DNA of 5,017 nucleotides, taken from assembly GCA_964501525.1 (NCBI GenBank), contig CAZCSI010000034.1, positions 1 to 5,017 on the forward strand, in the 5' to 3' direction. This document shows, one piece after another, positions 4,658 to 5,017 of this stretch. The stretch is from CAYLVJ01 sp964501525. Its GTDB lineage: Bacteria; Patescibacteriota; Minisyncoccia; Minisyncoccales; CAYTKG01. A program made the position numbers and the translations under genes. Positions within the stretch are counted from its first letter, which is position 1, and every line of letters starts with the position of its first letter. The notes under the pieces were generated by a model. That model worked only from the letters and a program-made list of their open reading frames with translations, searched no databases and was not told where the DNA came from.

Positions 4658-5017
4658 GTGAGAGAAGCCAAAAACAAAAAACTGCTAAGAAAACAAAAGT
4701 ACTCCCGGGCTGTTGCGCTTATATTTTCCCTTATTATCACGGGCTTGATTCTTTACTACCATCAGGCCCTATTGGCCCTTGTCGTTTGGGGCTATTTCGG
4801 AGTATTTCTTCTCAATTTATTGGCCAGCGCCACTGTTATTATTCCTGTTCCTGCTTTGCCGTCAGTTATTGTTGCTGGAGCGGTTTTACCTCCTTTGCCT
4901 GTCGGAGTGCTGAGCGGTGTGGGGTCAGCCTTAGGAGAGGCCATCGCTTATTTAGCCGGCTACGGGGGCCAGGTGGTTGCTGATGAAAACAAGAGGTTGA
5001 AAAGAATTGAGCAGTCA
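4658..5017 (+). CDS. VTT-domain (DedA/SNARE-associated) membrane protein, 3'-partial
   Basis: The frame is open from GTG 4658 to the window's last base (120 codons seen), so the C-terminus is missing. A basic start (REAKNKKLLRKQKYSR) leads to a membrane segment at 18-34. Then comes GYFGVFLLNLLASATVIIPV (45-64), the first half of the VTT domain, a Pro-rich turn, and GVLSGVGSALGEAIAYLAGYGG (83-104) with the Gly-rich GxGxxxGE motif typical of DedA/VTT re-entrant segments. The family acts in lipid scrambling or transport and membrane homeostasis; the specific role here is not known. The start is uncertain: AGAGGGG (4635-4641) is 16 nt away and lies inside the terminator stem. The in-frame TTG at 4616 lies in the same hairpin and has no ribosome site. 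It may be co-transcribed with the exporter by readthrough. Confidence 0.82.
   Translation, partial: MREAKNKKLLRKQKYSRAVALIFSLIITGLILYYHQALLALVVWGYFGVFLLNLLASATVIIPVPALPSVIVAGAVLPPLPVGVLSGVGSALGEAIAYLAGYGGQVVADENKRLKRIEQS

Noticed and set aside
4786..4983. Plus-strand 65-aa Cys/Ser-rich open frame
   Set aside because: It is an out-of-frame reading of the VTT gene, which is open in another frame from 4658 to the window end.
1..5017. CRISPR array, tRNA/rRNA, insertion sequence, phage or defence gene
   Set aside because: I saw no regular spaced repeats, cloverleaf, transposase motifs or defence domains on either strand.

Overview
The window is bacterial chromosomal DNA that uses TGA as a stop (ends of the genes at 1874-2308 and 2942-3868), so it is not one of the TGA-recoded candidate phyla. 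The gene types (a PsbP-like extracytoplasmic protein, a membrane-anchored HEAT-repeat protein, a secreted double-psi-barrel-like protein, a two-gene ABC-2 exporter, a VTT/DedA membrane protein) and the short tight hairpin terminators would fit an uncultivated Patescibacteria/CPR-type genome. That is an impression from sequence style, not a proven placement.

Layout: (1) 1-1694, plus strand: the 3' part of a secreted PsbP-like protein gene that is broken by two -1 frameshifts, overlapping by 11 nt a gene for a single-pass membrane protein with HEAT repeats. (2) 1695-1873: a short gap with a weak, probably decayed reading frame and a hairpin serving as terminator between convergent genes. (3) 1874-2767, minus strand: two independent single-gene units, more GC-rich than their flanks in places. 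One encodes a secreted 144-aa double-psi-barrel-like protein with a strong consensus promoter and a 5'-leader hairpin. The other encodes a 65-aa membrane protein with a tandem-duplicated Shine-Dalgarno region and a strong terminator. Between them lies an orphan extended -10 promoter on the plus strand. (4) 2942-4605, plus strand: an ABC ATPase and its ABC-2 permease, overlapping by 4 nt and closed by a hairpin. (5) 4658-5017: the start of a VTT-domain (DedA/SNARE-associated) membrane protein that runs off the right edge.

Nearly every product is a cell-envelope protein: two are exported or anchored outside, one is a small membrane protein, two form an exporter and one is a polytopic VTT protein. 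I see no mobile element, CRISPR array, tRNA or rRNA, and no clearly new multi-gene system. The points most worth a second look are the two frameshifts, the orphan promoter and possible short RNA at 2440-2551, the leader hairpin at 2330-2354, and the paired tandem duplications at the start of the 65-aa gene.
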